DNA from: Pseudomonadota bacterium
GTDB lineage: Bacteria > Pseudomonadota > Alphaproteobacteria > Rhizobiales > Rhizobiaceae
NCBI GenBank assembly: GCA_023388675.1
Contig: JAEWFU010000229.1
Location: 1 to 9,282 of the forward strand
Reading direction: 5' to 3'
Length of the DNA: 9,282 nucleotides
The notes beneath the pieces are model-generated. The model was not told where the DNA came from, made no database searches, and saw only the letters and a list, made by a program, of their open reading frames with translations. This document shows positions 1 to 6,467 of the stretch, piece after piece. Made by a program: the position numbers and the translations under genes. Each line of letters begins with the position of its first letter. Position 1 is the stretch's first letter.

Positions 1-275
1 CCCAGCGTCAGCGCCTGCTTGACGGACTGTGAGTAGGAGCGGAAGTCATGGCCGGTCACGATCTCCGGCGGTTTGCCCATGCGGCGCATGAGGGTGCCAA
101 GCCCAAGCCCCAGAGCCTGCAGGCCCGTCAGATTTATCTCCGGCTCCACCTCGGAGCCCGGATAGCCGAACCACCAGCGCGCATCGTATTCGCGAAAGCC
201 GGCCGGCTTGACGAGGGGCATGGTCTCGAACGCAACGCTGTTGCGCTCCAGCCGATCCGCGGGCTTGCCGAACAT
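1..275 (-). CDS. Phosphomannomutase/phosphoglucomutase, N-terminal part (runs off left edge)
   Basis: The enzyme family interconverts hexose-6-phosphate and hexose-1-phosphate in the cytosol through a phosphoserine, feeding nucleotide-sugar synthesis. The 91 visible residues begin MFGKPADRLERNSV and contain FREYDARWWFGYPG, then LGLGTLMRRMG, then VTGHDFRSYSQSVKQAL. This is the domain-1 start of the alpha-D-phosphohexomutase superfamily, in the form annotated as phosphomannomutase/phosphoglucomutase in alphaproteobacteria. The frame is open to the window edge, so the catalytic serine loop (TASHN type) and the sugar-specificity loop are not visible and mannose versus glucose preference cannot be decided. 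The ATG at 275 has a strong GGGAGG Shine-Dalgarno 5 bases upstream. It lies 23 bp downstream of the PIG-L gene on the same strand and is probably the fourth gene of the operon starting at 3059. It plausibly supplies the hexose-1-phosphate used by the nucleotidyltransferase two genes upstream. Confidence 0.85.
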   Translation of the reverse strand, partial: MFGKPADRLERNSVAFETMPLVKPAGFREYDARWWFGYPGSEVEPEINLTGLQALGLGLGTLMRRMGKPPEIVTGHDFRSYSQSVKQALTL

Positions 276-280
276 GAGAC

Positions 281-286
281 CCTCCC
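281..286 (-). promoter_or_regulatory. Shine-Dalgarno of the phosphohexomutase gene
   Basis: On the minus strand the sequence reads GGGAGG, 5 bases before the ATG at 275. It is the strongest ribosome-binding site in the window. It lies in the 23-bp gap after the PIG-L stop codon, so this gene probably initiates independently rather than by stop-start overlap. Confidence 0.7.
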
Positions 287-298
287 GGCTCCCAGCCG

Positions 299-955
299 CT
301 AGAAGACGACCGTTGCCTTGCGCATGTGAAACGCTTCCGCGTAGCGTTCGGGGGCACGACACTCCATTCCCCGCAGCCGCGCAAGCCCGCGGAACGTTTC
401 CTCGTCGAACCAGTCCTTCGAGCGCTGCGTGGCGAAGTAACAGGACAGGAGTTCGATCTTGCGATCCATCGCGTCCTTGCTGAGCGGCACGTAGACATTC
501 GGCCGCCCGACGTCGCCGTCCCACTTCGGTATCTCGTATTCGAGAATGAACTGGTCGCGAAACACGTTCCAGGTGAGCAGGCTAAGCTCGCGGTGATCCT
601 GATGCGCGTCGTCGCGCGTGTGCGTGAAGATCACGTCGGGCACGACCCGATCGCGGATCTCGGTCATCCACTGCTTGATCGTCATGCTCTGCGACGGGAA
701 ATAGCTGTCCTCGAAATTGCCGAAATGCGTATGCCGCTCCACCTGCGGCCCCAGCAGCGCGTTGGCTGACGCCTCGGCTTCGTCCGCACGGATGCCGTTG
801 GCACTGCACACGCACCAGAAAACCCGCAAGGGCCGGTCGGACGCAACCATTGTGATGAGCGTGCCGCCGAGCCCGATCTCGATATCGTCGGAGTGTGCGC
901 CGAGGCACAATACGGTCAGCGGCTCGTTGCCGCGCGCGAGTTCAAGCGACCTCAT
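299..955 (-). CDS. PIG-L/LmbE family deacetylase
   Basis: Complete 218-residue protein of the PIG-L (LmbE-like) zinc hydrolase family, which removes acyl groups from N-acyl sugars such as GlcNAc in GPI, mycothiol and antibiotic pathways. The metal-binding signature is near the N-terminus: CLGAHSDDIEIG (about residues 17-28), with H21 and D24 as the expected zinc ligands and D23 the expected general base. The second motif, DAHQDHRE (117-123), supplies H121 as the third ligand. The length is typical for the family. No signal peptide or membrane segment is visible, so it should be cytosolic. Its ATG overlaps the stop of the nucleotidyltransferase gene as ATGA (952-955), implying translational coupling, and its own Shine-Dalgarno is weak. 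The neighbours suggest the substrate is an N-acyl nucleotide sugar or glycan intermediate. The actual substrate cannot be read from the sequence. Confidence 0.9.
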   Translation of the reverse strand: MRSLELARGNEPLTVLCLGAHSDDIEIGLGGTLITMVASDRPLRVFWCVCSANGIRADEAEASANALLGPQVERHTHFGNFEDSYFPSQSMTIKQWMTEIRDRVVPDVIFTHTRDDAHQDHRELSLLTWNVFRDQFILEYEIPKWDGDVGRPNVYVPLSKDAMDRKIELLSCYFATQRSKDWFDEETFRGLARLRGMECRAPERYAEAFHMRKATVVF

Positions 956-1767
956 GGCAGCGCGAGCTCAAGCTTCTTCGAGGCGGTAGGCGCCATGGTA
1001 TGGCGTTTCCACGGCATCTCGCCGCGCTCGACCATCTCTTCCAGCGCCTGCCAGTCGCGCAACGTATCCATCGAGCGCCAGAACCCCTCATGCTTGTAGG
1101 CCATGAGCTTGTCTTCGCGGATCAGTCGCTCGAACGGTTCCAGCACAAGTTCCTCGCCCTCGCGCATGTAGTCGAATATCTCGCGCCGGAAGAGGAAGTA
1201 TCCGCCGTTTATCCATATGTCGGACCGGTCGGAAGAACGGAATTCGACCACGCGACCGTCTTCGGCAATGTCGGCAAGGTGATAAGTCAGCGGTGGGCGA
1301 ACGGCCAGGAAGCAGGCAAGCTTGTCGCTTGCCTTGAAACGCCGGACCATGTCGTCGAGGTCGACGTCGCACAGCCCGTCGCTGTAATTGGCCAGGAACA
1401 TCTCCTCCGTTTCGACCATGTCGCGCACCGCCCACAGGCGCTCGCCGATCTTGCGCCAGATGCCGGTGTCGATGAGCGCGATGCGCCAGTCGCTGGGAAT
1501 GTCGCCCAGGAACTCGACCTGGCGTCCGCCGGCCGAGACGATACAGTCGGCAAAGGACTGCGGCCTGAAATTCAGGAAGAAATCCTTGATGACATTCGCC
1601 TTGTAGCCGAGGCACAGGACGAAATCCTGATGCCCGTAGTCCGAGTAGTACTGCATGACGTGGTGGAGAATGGGCTGATGACCCAGCGGGATCATCGGCT
1701 TGGGCACGCCTTCCTTGTACTCGCGAATGCGGGTGCCGAGGCCACCGCAGAAAAGAACGACCTTCAT
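952..1767 (-). CDS. Sugar-1-phosphate nucleotidyltransferase, RfbF (glucose-1-phosphate cytidylyltransferase)-like
   Basis: A 271-residue cytosolic enzyme predicted to couple a hexose-1-phosphate to an NTP, giving an NDP-sugar and pyrophosphate. The N-terminus MKVVLFCGGLGTRIRE carries the GGxGTR nucleotide-binding loop (8-13). It is followed by VPKPMIPLGHQPILHH (K23 in the KPM motif), YGHQDFVLCLGYK (44-56), NYSDGLCDVDL with metal-binding D130 (128-137), WINGGYFLF (186-193) and YKHEGFWRSMDTLRD (224-238). The last blocks closely resemble glucose-1-phosphate cytidylyltransferases such as RfbF/DdhA. The segment after GTR differs from classical RfbF, so CTP specificity is likely but not proven. 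An in-frame extension reaches 2025 but would lie inside the methyltransferase gene. The ATG at 1767 is chosen because the protein aligns from there, a GGAG lies 8 bases upstream, and it overlaps the previous stop as ATGA (1764-1767). Confidence 0.88.
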   Translation of the reverse strand: MKVVLFCGGLGTRIREYKEGVPKPMIPLGHQPILHHVMQYYSDYGHQDFVLCLGYKANVIKDFFLNFRPQSFADCIVSAGGRQVEFLGDIPSDWRIALIDTGIWRKIGERLWAVRDMVETEEMFLANYSDGLCDVDLDDMVRRFKASDKLACFLAVRPPLTYHLADIAEDGRVVEFRSSDRSDIWINGGYFLFRREIFDYMREGEELVLEPFERLIREDKLMAYKHEGFWRSMDTLRDWQALEEMVERGEMPWKRHTMAPTASKKLELALP

Positions 1768-3059
1768 CTTGCGAACTCCGTAGGCGATGCGATGCGGACG
1801 TTGGGGATCGGCACGACGAGCTTGGCGCCCCAGCCGGCGACGTAGCTGAGCTGCTGGGCGATCTCGTGCCTCAGGTTCCACGGCAGGATCAGGATGTAGT
1901 CCGGCCGCACCTCCTCGATCGCCTCGACCGGCAGGATCGGGATGTGCATGCCGGGCGTGTAGCGACCATGCTTGTAGGGATTGCGATCGACGGTGAAGCG
2001 CACAAGGTCGGGACCGATGCCGCAATAGTTGAGCAGCGTGTTGCCCTTGCCGGGCGCGCCATAGCCGCAGACGAGCTTGCCTTCGCTCTGCGCCGTCAGC
2101 AGGAACGAAAGAATGTCCCGCTTCGCCCGCTGCGCGCTGGCCGCAAACGAGGTGTAGGTCTCCACCCGATCGAAACCGAGTTCGCGCTCCCGTGCCTCCA
2201 GTTCAGCAACGGCGGGGCCAACCTCGTGCGCCGAGTCCGCATGCGCAAGATAGACGCGCAACGACCCGCCATGGGTCGGCAGCTTCTCGACGTCGAACAC
2301 CTTGAGGTTGTGCCGCCGGGCCATCTCCTGGATCGTCAGCAGCGAGAAATAGGAGAAGTGTTCGTGGTAGATCGTGTCGAACTGGTTTTCAGCGATCAGC
2401 CGCTCAAGGTGCGGAAACTCCAGGGTTACCGCCCCCTCCGGGTTCAGGAGCAGCGCGATGCCTGCGACGAAATCATTGAGATCCGGCACCTGCGCCAGCA
2501 CATTGTTGCCGATGATGAGGTCGGCGCGCACGCCTTCCTCGATCAACGCGCGGGCGAGGCGCACGCCGAAGAAATCGATACGGGTGGGAATGCCCTTGTC
2601 GATCGCGACCTGCGCGACATTGGCCGCTGGCTCGATGCCCAGCACCGGAACGCCGAGTGCCGCGAAATGCTGGAGCAGATATCCGTCGTTGCTCGCCAGC
2701 TCGACGGCGAGGTGGTTGCCGCAAAGCCCGAACCTGTCGGTGATGCTTTCGCAATAGGCCTTGGCATGCGCGACCCAGCTCGTCGAGTACGACGAGAAAT
2801 AGGCATATTCGGTGAAGATCGCGTCCGGGCTGACATACTCCTTGAGCTGAACAAGGAAGCATTTGTCGCAGACCTGCACGTGCAGCGGATAGTAGACTTC
2901 CGGCTCGTCGAGCTGCTGCGCCGTTCGGAAATCCTCACAAGGCGGTGACATGCCAAGATCGACGAACGTTGCCGACAAAGGCGACCCGCAGAGCCTGCAA
3001 CTGGCGGCCGGATGAACCGACGAAACTCGATACGTGGTCTCCACCGCCTGATAATTCAT
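1764..3059 (-). CDS. Sugar C-methyltransferase, class I SAM-dependent, with zinc-binding N-terminus
   Basis: A 431-residue protein with the three-part architecture of nucleotide-sugar C-methyltransferases (TcaB9/TylC3-like), which add a methyl group to a carbon next to the keto group of an NDP-4-keto-sugar. The N-terminal zinc domain has C21-x2-C24 and C64-x2-C67. The central Rossmann domain has the SAM motif AVELASNDGYLL (118-129) and GIEPAANVA (141-149). The catalytic YHEHFSYFS (231-239) matches the family Tyr-x-Glu-His core. A C-terminal domain begins around GYGAPGKGNTLLNY (332-345) and includes ILPWNLRHEI (391-400). Position 190 is Gln in NNVLAQVPD, where TcaB9 has an active-site His. The frame stays open to 3296, but the ATG at 3059 is preferred: homology starts there and GGAG lies 7 bases upstream. 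It is the first gene of a minus-strand operon. The exact sugar and methylated carbon are not decidable. Confidence 0.9.
   Translation of the reverse strand: MNYQAVETTYRVSSVHPAASCRLCGSPLSATFVDLGMSPPCEDFRTAQQLDEPEVYYPLHVQVCDKCFLVQLKEYVSPDAIFTEYAYFSSYSTSWVAHAKAYCESITDRFGLCGNHLAVELASNDGYLLQHFAALGVPVLGIEPAANVAQVAIDKGIPTRIDFFGVRLARALIEEGVRADLIIGNNVLAQVPDLNDFVAGIALLLNPEGAVTLEFPHLERLIAENQFDTIYHEHFSYFSLLTIQEMARRHNLKVFDVEKLPTHGGSLRVYLAHADSAHEVGPAVAELEARERELGFDRVETYTSFAASAQRAKRDILSFLLTAQSEGKLVCGYGAPGKGNTLLNYCGIGPDLVRFTVDRNPYKHGRYTPGMHIPILPVEAIEEVRPDYILILPWNLRHEIAQQLSYVAGWGAKLVVPIPNVRIASPTEFAR
1776..1779 (-). promoter_or_regulatory. Shine-Dalgarno fixing the nucleotidyltransferase start
   Basis: Minus-strand GGAG is 8 bases before the ATG at 1767 and lies inside the 3' end of the methyltransferase gene. 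It supports the short start (MKVVLF) over the in-frame extension to 2025. Confidence 0.6.
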
Positions 3060-3066
3060 TGCGTTT

Positions 3067-3070
3067 CTCC
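3067..3070 (-). promoter_or_regulatory. Shine-Dalgarno fixing the methyltransferase start
   Basis: Minus-strand GGAG (within TCTGGAGAAA) is 7 bases before the ATG at 3059. It supports that start over the in-frame extension up to 3296, which would otherwise consume nearly the whole divergent intergenic region. Confidence 0.65.
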
Positions 3071-3078
3071 AGAGATCG

Positions 3079-3181
3079 ATTCTGCGGTTTCGGAAGAGAC
3101 GAGCGACGTTTCCGATGTGTGCCCGCCAAAGCCTGTCACGGACGATACGGGCCGCCCTCCTCGAAACCGAGACCGCAGAAT
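3079..3181. repeat. 15-bp imperfect inverted repeat with 73-bp spacer
   Basis: The left arm ATTCTGCGGTTTCGG (3079-3093) is the reverse complement of the right arm CCGAGACCGCAGAAT (3167-3181) with one mismatch; the outer 10 bp are perfect. The left arm begins 20 bp upstream of the methyltransferase start codon, so the pair would lie in that gene's leader or promoter. It could be a paired operator site, a long-range RNA stem, or chance. Confidence 0.55.
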
Positions 3182-3371
3182 GGGCAAACGCATCCCCCAA
3201 TGGAGTAGGCTGGATATGGTTGGGGAAGAACCGGCCCTGCCCTTGGCTGTGTGAACTGCCGCGATACGCCGTTGGTAGCACCGACATCGCCGACATCAGC
3301 CGAAAGCGTGTTTTGCATCACGGGCGCGGAGAACCGATCATTGCCCCGATAAGAAGAGCGTGGGCAAAATC

Positions 3372-3911
3372 ATGAAATTCATCGAAACGAGGCTCAACGG
3401 CGCCTGGATCGTCGAACCCGAACCGTTCCGCGACGCGCGCGGAACCTTCACCCGTACATTTTGCTCAGAGGCGTTTGAGAGTCGTGGGCTCGAACACCGT
3501 TTCGTGCAGCACAACCATTCCTACTCGATGAAGAAAGGCACGTTGCGCGGCCTCCACTTCCAGCGGGAACCGCATGCCGAGACGAAGCTTGTTTCGTGCA
3601 TCAATGGCGCCGTGCTCGATGTGATCGTCGACATGCGGCCGGGATCAAGCACCAGGTGGCAATGGCTCGCTGTCGAGCTTTCCGCCGTCAATCGCCGGCT
3701 GCTATATGTTCCCAAGGGTTTCGCGCAGGGCTTCATAACGCTCGCCGACCACTGTCTGGTCAACTATCTGATGTCGACCTGCTACATGCCGGATGCCGCG
3801 TGCGGCCTTCGTTTCGACGATCCCTTCCTCGGCATCGCATGGCCTGCACGACCGACCACTCTTTCCGAGCGGGACCGCGCGTGGCCCCTCCTCGAAATGA
3901 CGGAAGCCTGA
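3372..3911 (+). CDS. rfbC: dTDP-4-dehydrorhamnose 3,5-epimerase family protein (RmlC/RfbC-like)
   Basis: A 179-residue cupin-fold epimerase of the RmlC family, which inverts C3 and/or C5 of NDP-4-keto-6-deoxyhexoses in the cytosol. Visible landmarks from the ATG at 3372 are MKFIET, EPEPFRDARGTFTRTF (15-30), RGLHFQ with catalytic base H62 of the H-D dyad (partner D168 in LSERD), K72, YVPKGFAQGF (112-121), the expected catalytic Y132 in NYLMS, and RFDDPFLGIAWP (147-158). All main catalytic residues are present, so it should be active. A GTG at 3360 would add four residues; the ATG is preferred because family members begin at MKF-ET, though the AAGAAGAG at 3351-3358 is badly spaced for either. 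It is the only plus-strand gene here, without rmlA, rmlB or rmlD beside it. Its substrate may therefore be the local NDP-sugar, possibly CDP-linked, rather than dTDP-rhamnose precursor. Confidence 0.9.
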   Translation: MKFIETRLNGAWIVEPEPFRDARGTFTRTFCSEAFESRGLEHRFVQHNHSYSMKKGTLRGLHFQREPHAETKLVSCINGAVLDVIVDMRPGSSTRWQWLAVELSAVNRRLLYVPKGFAQGFITLADHCLVNYLMSTCYMPDAACGLRFDDPFLGIAWPARPTTLSERDRAWPLLEMTEA

Positions 3912-3917
3912 CCGCAA

Positions 3918-5210
3918 TTATGCTGGTCGCAGCAGGTCGTGCTTGCGCAACCTGCCCGCCGCTTCGATGATCTGCGGGAACGGCAGGCCCGAACGCTCGG
4001 CGATGTCGATCAGCGAGTGCCGACCGTTCGCCAGGTTGAGCACCCACAACATCGGCATGGCAGAATGACCGCTCGACGACGGGCCGCCGACCGGGGCGTA
4101 GAGCCCCCGTCGCCCAAGTTGCGGCTCGCCCTTCGGGTTGAGGCTGACCGGCACCCAATCTGCTTCCAGTATGTCGATGGCATCGGTGACGATGCGATAG
4201 GAACGCGCCAGATGCTCGGGACGTATGAAGTCCAGATTGTCGGCCGACGTATGGTATTCGGGAAAAGTGCCGAAAGCGCTGTTCTGAAAGAGACCGAATG
4301 GCATGTCGAAGCCGGGCGAGCAGAACTGCCGTTCGTCATATCCATAGGGTGAGAATGGCACCGAGCGCGCTCCATCGCCCTCGCCGGAGAGTATGTGCGT
4401 CATGACACGGTCGATGGTCGCATCGTCTCGCCGGCTGCGCTTGTAGGTCAGCGCTCTTCCGTCGCCGACGCAGGAAACTCCCATACCGTGCTTCACCCTG
4501 CCGACCGTGTCTTCGTTCGCCGACAGCCAGGCCAGCGGACCAAGCGTACCCGGTGCGAACAGGAACCGATAAGTGTAGCGCGTTTCGCGCCCGTGCATCG
4601 CACGTGCGAGTGTAGCCAGCAGGGCCATGCCGGAGCAGTTGTCATTGGCAAGCGATGGGTGGCAGATGTGGGTGGTCAGCAGAACCTCGTCTTCCGTACG
4701 TCCGCGATGAATGTACTCGCCATAGTCGAGCTGACCGTCCTTGAGTTCGGAATCTATGCATACCTCGTAGACGGCGTCCGGCAGTGTCATGAGCCGATTG
4801 TGACTCATGCAGAAACCCCAGCTTCGGTCGTAATAGGATGTCCGATAGGGGATCAGGTCGGGCTGATCCGGCAGCGTGAAGACATGGCGTTTCAGTTCCG
4901 CCAGGTCGATCAGACGGCGGATCGGCATGCTGTAGCCGACCACATGCAGATTGGATGCGGCGAAGTCCAGAACCCGTCGTCCGTCGGGCGCCTTGATGAA
5001 CGCGTCCCTGATGACCCACTCCGGAGGCACCACCCAGTCGAAAAGCGGCGTGCCGGTGGGGAGAACATGGCGCTGGATGTCGACTGTACGGGCCAGCATA
5101 TCCAGCGTGGCTCGCACCCCCGAGCCTGTCAGACTCCGGCAGATCGGAAACAGCTCGCAGGCAAGGTCATAGATCGATTGGCCGATGTCGGCCTCGCAGA
5201 CATCGGCCAT
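3918..5210 (-). CDS. DUF4910 aminopeptidase-like protein with C-terminal winged helix
   Basis: A 430-residue protein of the family with a zinc-peptidase-like (M28-like) core, an inserted DUF2172-type segment and a C-terminal winged-helix domain. From the ATG at 5210, the start is IYDLACELFPICRSLTGSGVR (about 13-33). The putative metal site includes THICHPSLANDNCSG (180-194), followed by APGTLGPLAWL (219-229), YGYDERQFCSPG (289-300) and EYHTSADNLDFI (318-329). H184, D190, D292 and H320 are candidate ligands, by analogy only. The last ~50 residues (GRHSLIDIAERSGLPF onward) look like the winged helix. There is no signal peptide, so it is probably cytosolic. The frame extends to a TTG at 5252 overlapping the SDR stop (TTGA), with GTG options at 5243 and 5213; no start has a good Shine-Dalgarno. 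The biochemical role is not established to my knowledge, but relatives recur in polysaccharide loci. Confidence 0.85.
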   Translation of the reverse strand: MADVCEADIGQSIYDLACELFPICRSLTGSGVRATLDMLARTVDIQRHVLPTGTPLFDWVVPPEWVIRDAFIKAPDGRRVLDFAASNLHVVGYSMPIRRLIDLAELKRHVFTLPDQPDLIPYRTSYYDRSWGFCMSHNRLMTLPDAVYEVCIDSELKDGQLDYGEYIHRGRTEDEVLLTTHICHPSLANDNCSGMALLATLARAMHGRETRYTYRFLFAPGTLGPLAWLSANEDTVGRVKHGMGVSCVGDGRALTYKRSRRDDATIDRVMTHILSGEGDGARSVPFSPYGYDERQFCSPGFDMPFGLFQNSAFGTFPEYHTSADNLDFIRPEHLARSYRIVTDAIDILEADWVPVSLNPKGEPQLGRRGLYAPVGGPSSSGHSAMPMLWVLNLANGRHSLIDIAERSGLPFPQIIEAAGRLRKHDLLRPA

Positions 5211-5248
5211 CACTGCATCGCGGGGACGAGCTTCCGTCGCCACGGCGA

Positions 5249-6316
5249 TCAATCGACAAGCGAAAGTGTCTTGCCGACCTCTGCCTTTTCGGTATGGCGC
5301 AATTCGTTGTCGATGATGCCGTCATGCATGAGCTGCCTGATGTGGGCGATACGCTGGAACCGCGGGCCTTCGAAATCCTCGCGCGACACGCCGGACTCGG
5401 AGAAGGCCGCGTAGAGCTCCTTCGCGCCGGCCTTTGCATCCCATCGCGGCTGCGCATCCGGCAGTATCCGAGCAAGCTTCTCGAAGCTGACGCGATAGGA
5501 ACGTGTGTCCGGTCCCGCGCCTTCGGCATAGTCTACCCGGCAGCCCGGAACCACGCCGGCGACGATCTCGGCGATCTCGCTGATCCGGTAGTTATGGGCG
5601 GTGGTGCCGACGTTGAAGGCCTCGGCATGAACCAGTTCGGTGGGCGCAGTGAGGCCGGCCGTAAATGCCCTGGCAATGTCCTGCGCATGAACGATCGGAC
5701 GCCACGGCGTACCGTCGGATTTCAGGAAGATGCTTCCATCCGCCACCGCGCCGGCAACGAGGTTGTTCAGCACGATGTCGAAGCGGATGCGCGGCGAAAG
5801 ACCGTAGGCTGTCGCCGGCCGGAAGAATACCGGGCAGAAATCGGCGTCGGCCAGTTTGGTGATGTCGCGCTCGGCAAGGACCTTCGACCACCCGTACGGC
5901 GTCACCGGACGAAGCGCGCCCGTCTCGTCGATAAGGTCGGCGGTCGACTGGCCGTAGTTGCTGCATGACGATGCAAACAGGAAACGGCGCACGCCCGCTT
6001 CCTTCGCCATGTGCGCCACATGCACGCTGCCGCGATGATTGATGTCGTAGGTGACGTTCGGGTTGAGATTGCTCAACGGATCGTTCGACAGCGCTGCCAG
6101 GTGAATCACCGCATCCTGTCCTGCGAAATCCTCGGGACCGACATCGCGGACGTCCTTGCGAATATGTGGCACCGAAGCCTGTGAACCACCCCTGTCGTAG
6201 GTGCATCGTTCGTAGAGGTCGGAATCGAGACCGGTGACTGTGTGCCCTGCCCTGAGCAGGTGCGGCACCATCACGGATCCGAGATAGCCCTTGTGGCCGG
6301 TAACAAGCACGCGCAT
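5249..6316 (-). CDS. NAD-dependent epimerase/dehydratase family protein (extended SDR)
   Basis: A 355-residue extended short-chain dehydrogenase predicted to act on a nucleotide sugar (epimerisation or keto reduction) in the cytosol. The Rossmann start [16 protein letters not shown] has the GxxGxxG glycines G7, G10 and G13. [10 protein letters not shown] (71-80), ASSCSNYG (115-122) and TPYGWSK with the catalytic Y141-x3-K145 follow, then [11 protein letters not shown] (166-176) and GTPWRPIVH (202-210). The T-D-E-x-Y-G signature of 4,6-dehydratases is absent: the equivalent segment reads SSCSNYG, which argues for an epimerase or reductase. The frame is open to 6424, but the ATG at 6316 directly precedes the beta strand of the NAD fold and has a GGA about 10 bases upstream. 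It follows a 151-bp gap, so it may have its own promoter. Downstream, the DUF4910 gene starts within 40 bp or overlaps. Confidence 0.88.
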   Translation of the reverse strand: MRVLVTGHKGYLGSVMVPHLLRAGHTVTGLDSDLYERCTYDRGGSQASVPHIRKDVRDVGPEDFAGQDAVIHLAALSNDPLSNLNPNVTYDINHRGSVHVAHMAKEAGVRRFLFASSCSNYGQSTADLIDETGALRPVTPYGWSKVLAERDITKLADADFCPVFFRPATAYGLSPRIRFDIVLNNLVAGAVADGSIFLKSDGTPWRPIVHAQDIARAFTAGLTAPTELVHAEAFNVGTTAHNYRISEIAEIVAGVVPGCRVDYAEGAGPDTRSYRVSFEKLARILPDAQPRWDAKAGAKELYAAFSESGVSREDFEGPRFQRIAHIRQLMHDGIIDNELRHTEKAEVGKTLSLVD

Positions 6317-6467
6317 CGCATATATCCGTTTCAGCGTTTCCGTTGCTGCAAGGCTAGCCTCTTCCGCTACCGTGCAACGAGGTCGCCGAAAGGATGAATA
6401 CGGGGGGTGATGGTGGCCGGGCATCCGCCATTGGGGGAACCTTCAGCGCATGCGTACAAGCAGCGCG
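6317..6467. other. Intergenic gap between glycosidase and SDR genes
   Basis: This is the largest same-strand gap in the window at 151 bp. I see no convincing rho-independent terminator for the glycosidase gene and no good sigma70 promoter for the SDR gene. An 8-bp palindrome CGCATGCG (6447-6454) is present. TTGCAG followed by CGGATA on the minus strand is too close to the start codon to be convincing. No small gene is evident. Confidence 0.4.

Larger units (their letters stand above)
3060..3371. promoter_or_regulatory. Divergent intergenic region between methyltransferase operon and epimerase
   Basis: These 312 bp separate two divergently transcribed sugar genes and should hold promoters for both. 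What I can see is a 15-bp inverted repeat (3079-3093 with 3167-3181), a 9-bp near-perfect tandem repeat CCGACATCG/CCGACATCA (3281-3298), and TGGGCAAA occurring twice (3181-3188 and 3361-3368). A weak plus-strand sigma70-like pair is TTGCAT (3313-3318) and GATCAT (3336-3341) with a 17-bp spacer; it matches consensus poorly. I found no convincing promoter for the minus-strand operon. Short open frames crossing the region lack family similarity and look non-coding. Confidence 0.5.

Noticed and set aside
895..1845. 316-codon plus-strand open frame
   Set aside because: It lies antisense to the nucleotidyltransferase and part of PIG-L. Its translation has no recognisable motif and is explained by GC-rich codon bias on the real strand.
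1866..2948. 360-codon plus-strand open frame
   Set aside because: It is antisense to the methyltransferase, whose zinc, SAM and catalytic motifs are unmistakable. The plus-strand product is rich in Arg, Val, Asp and His in the manner of a shadow frame.
3313..3341. Sigma70-like promoter TTGCAT-17 bp-GATCAT for the epimerase
   Set aside because: Only about 3 of 6 and 4 of 6 consensus matches. It is kept as a note in the intergenic entry, not called as a feature.
3360..3371. GTG start at 3360 for the epimerase
   Set aside because: Family members begin at MKF-ET, matching the ATG at 3372. The purine-rich AAGAAGAG ends only one base before the GTG, too close to serve it.
3115..3375. Possible small plus-strand genes in the divergent intergenic region
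   Set aside because: Several overlapping short frames exist (for example 3012-3254 and 3115-3375), but none has a good ribosome-binding site or family similarity, and the region is better explained as regulatory.
3932..3955. Terminator hairpin GCAGGT/ACCTGC after the epimerase gene
   Set aside because: The stem is only 6 bp with a 12-base loop, has no U tract and lies inside the opposing coding region.
4395..5414. 339-codon plus-strand open frame
   Set aside because: It is antisense to the DUF4910 gene and crosses into the SDR gene. No family resemblance is visible.
6447..6454. CGCATGCG palindrome in the 6317-6467 gap
   Set aside because: Eight-base self-complementary words are expected by chance at this base composition, and no second copy was noticed nearby.
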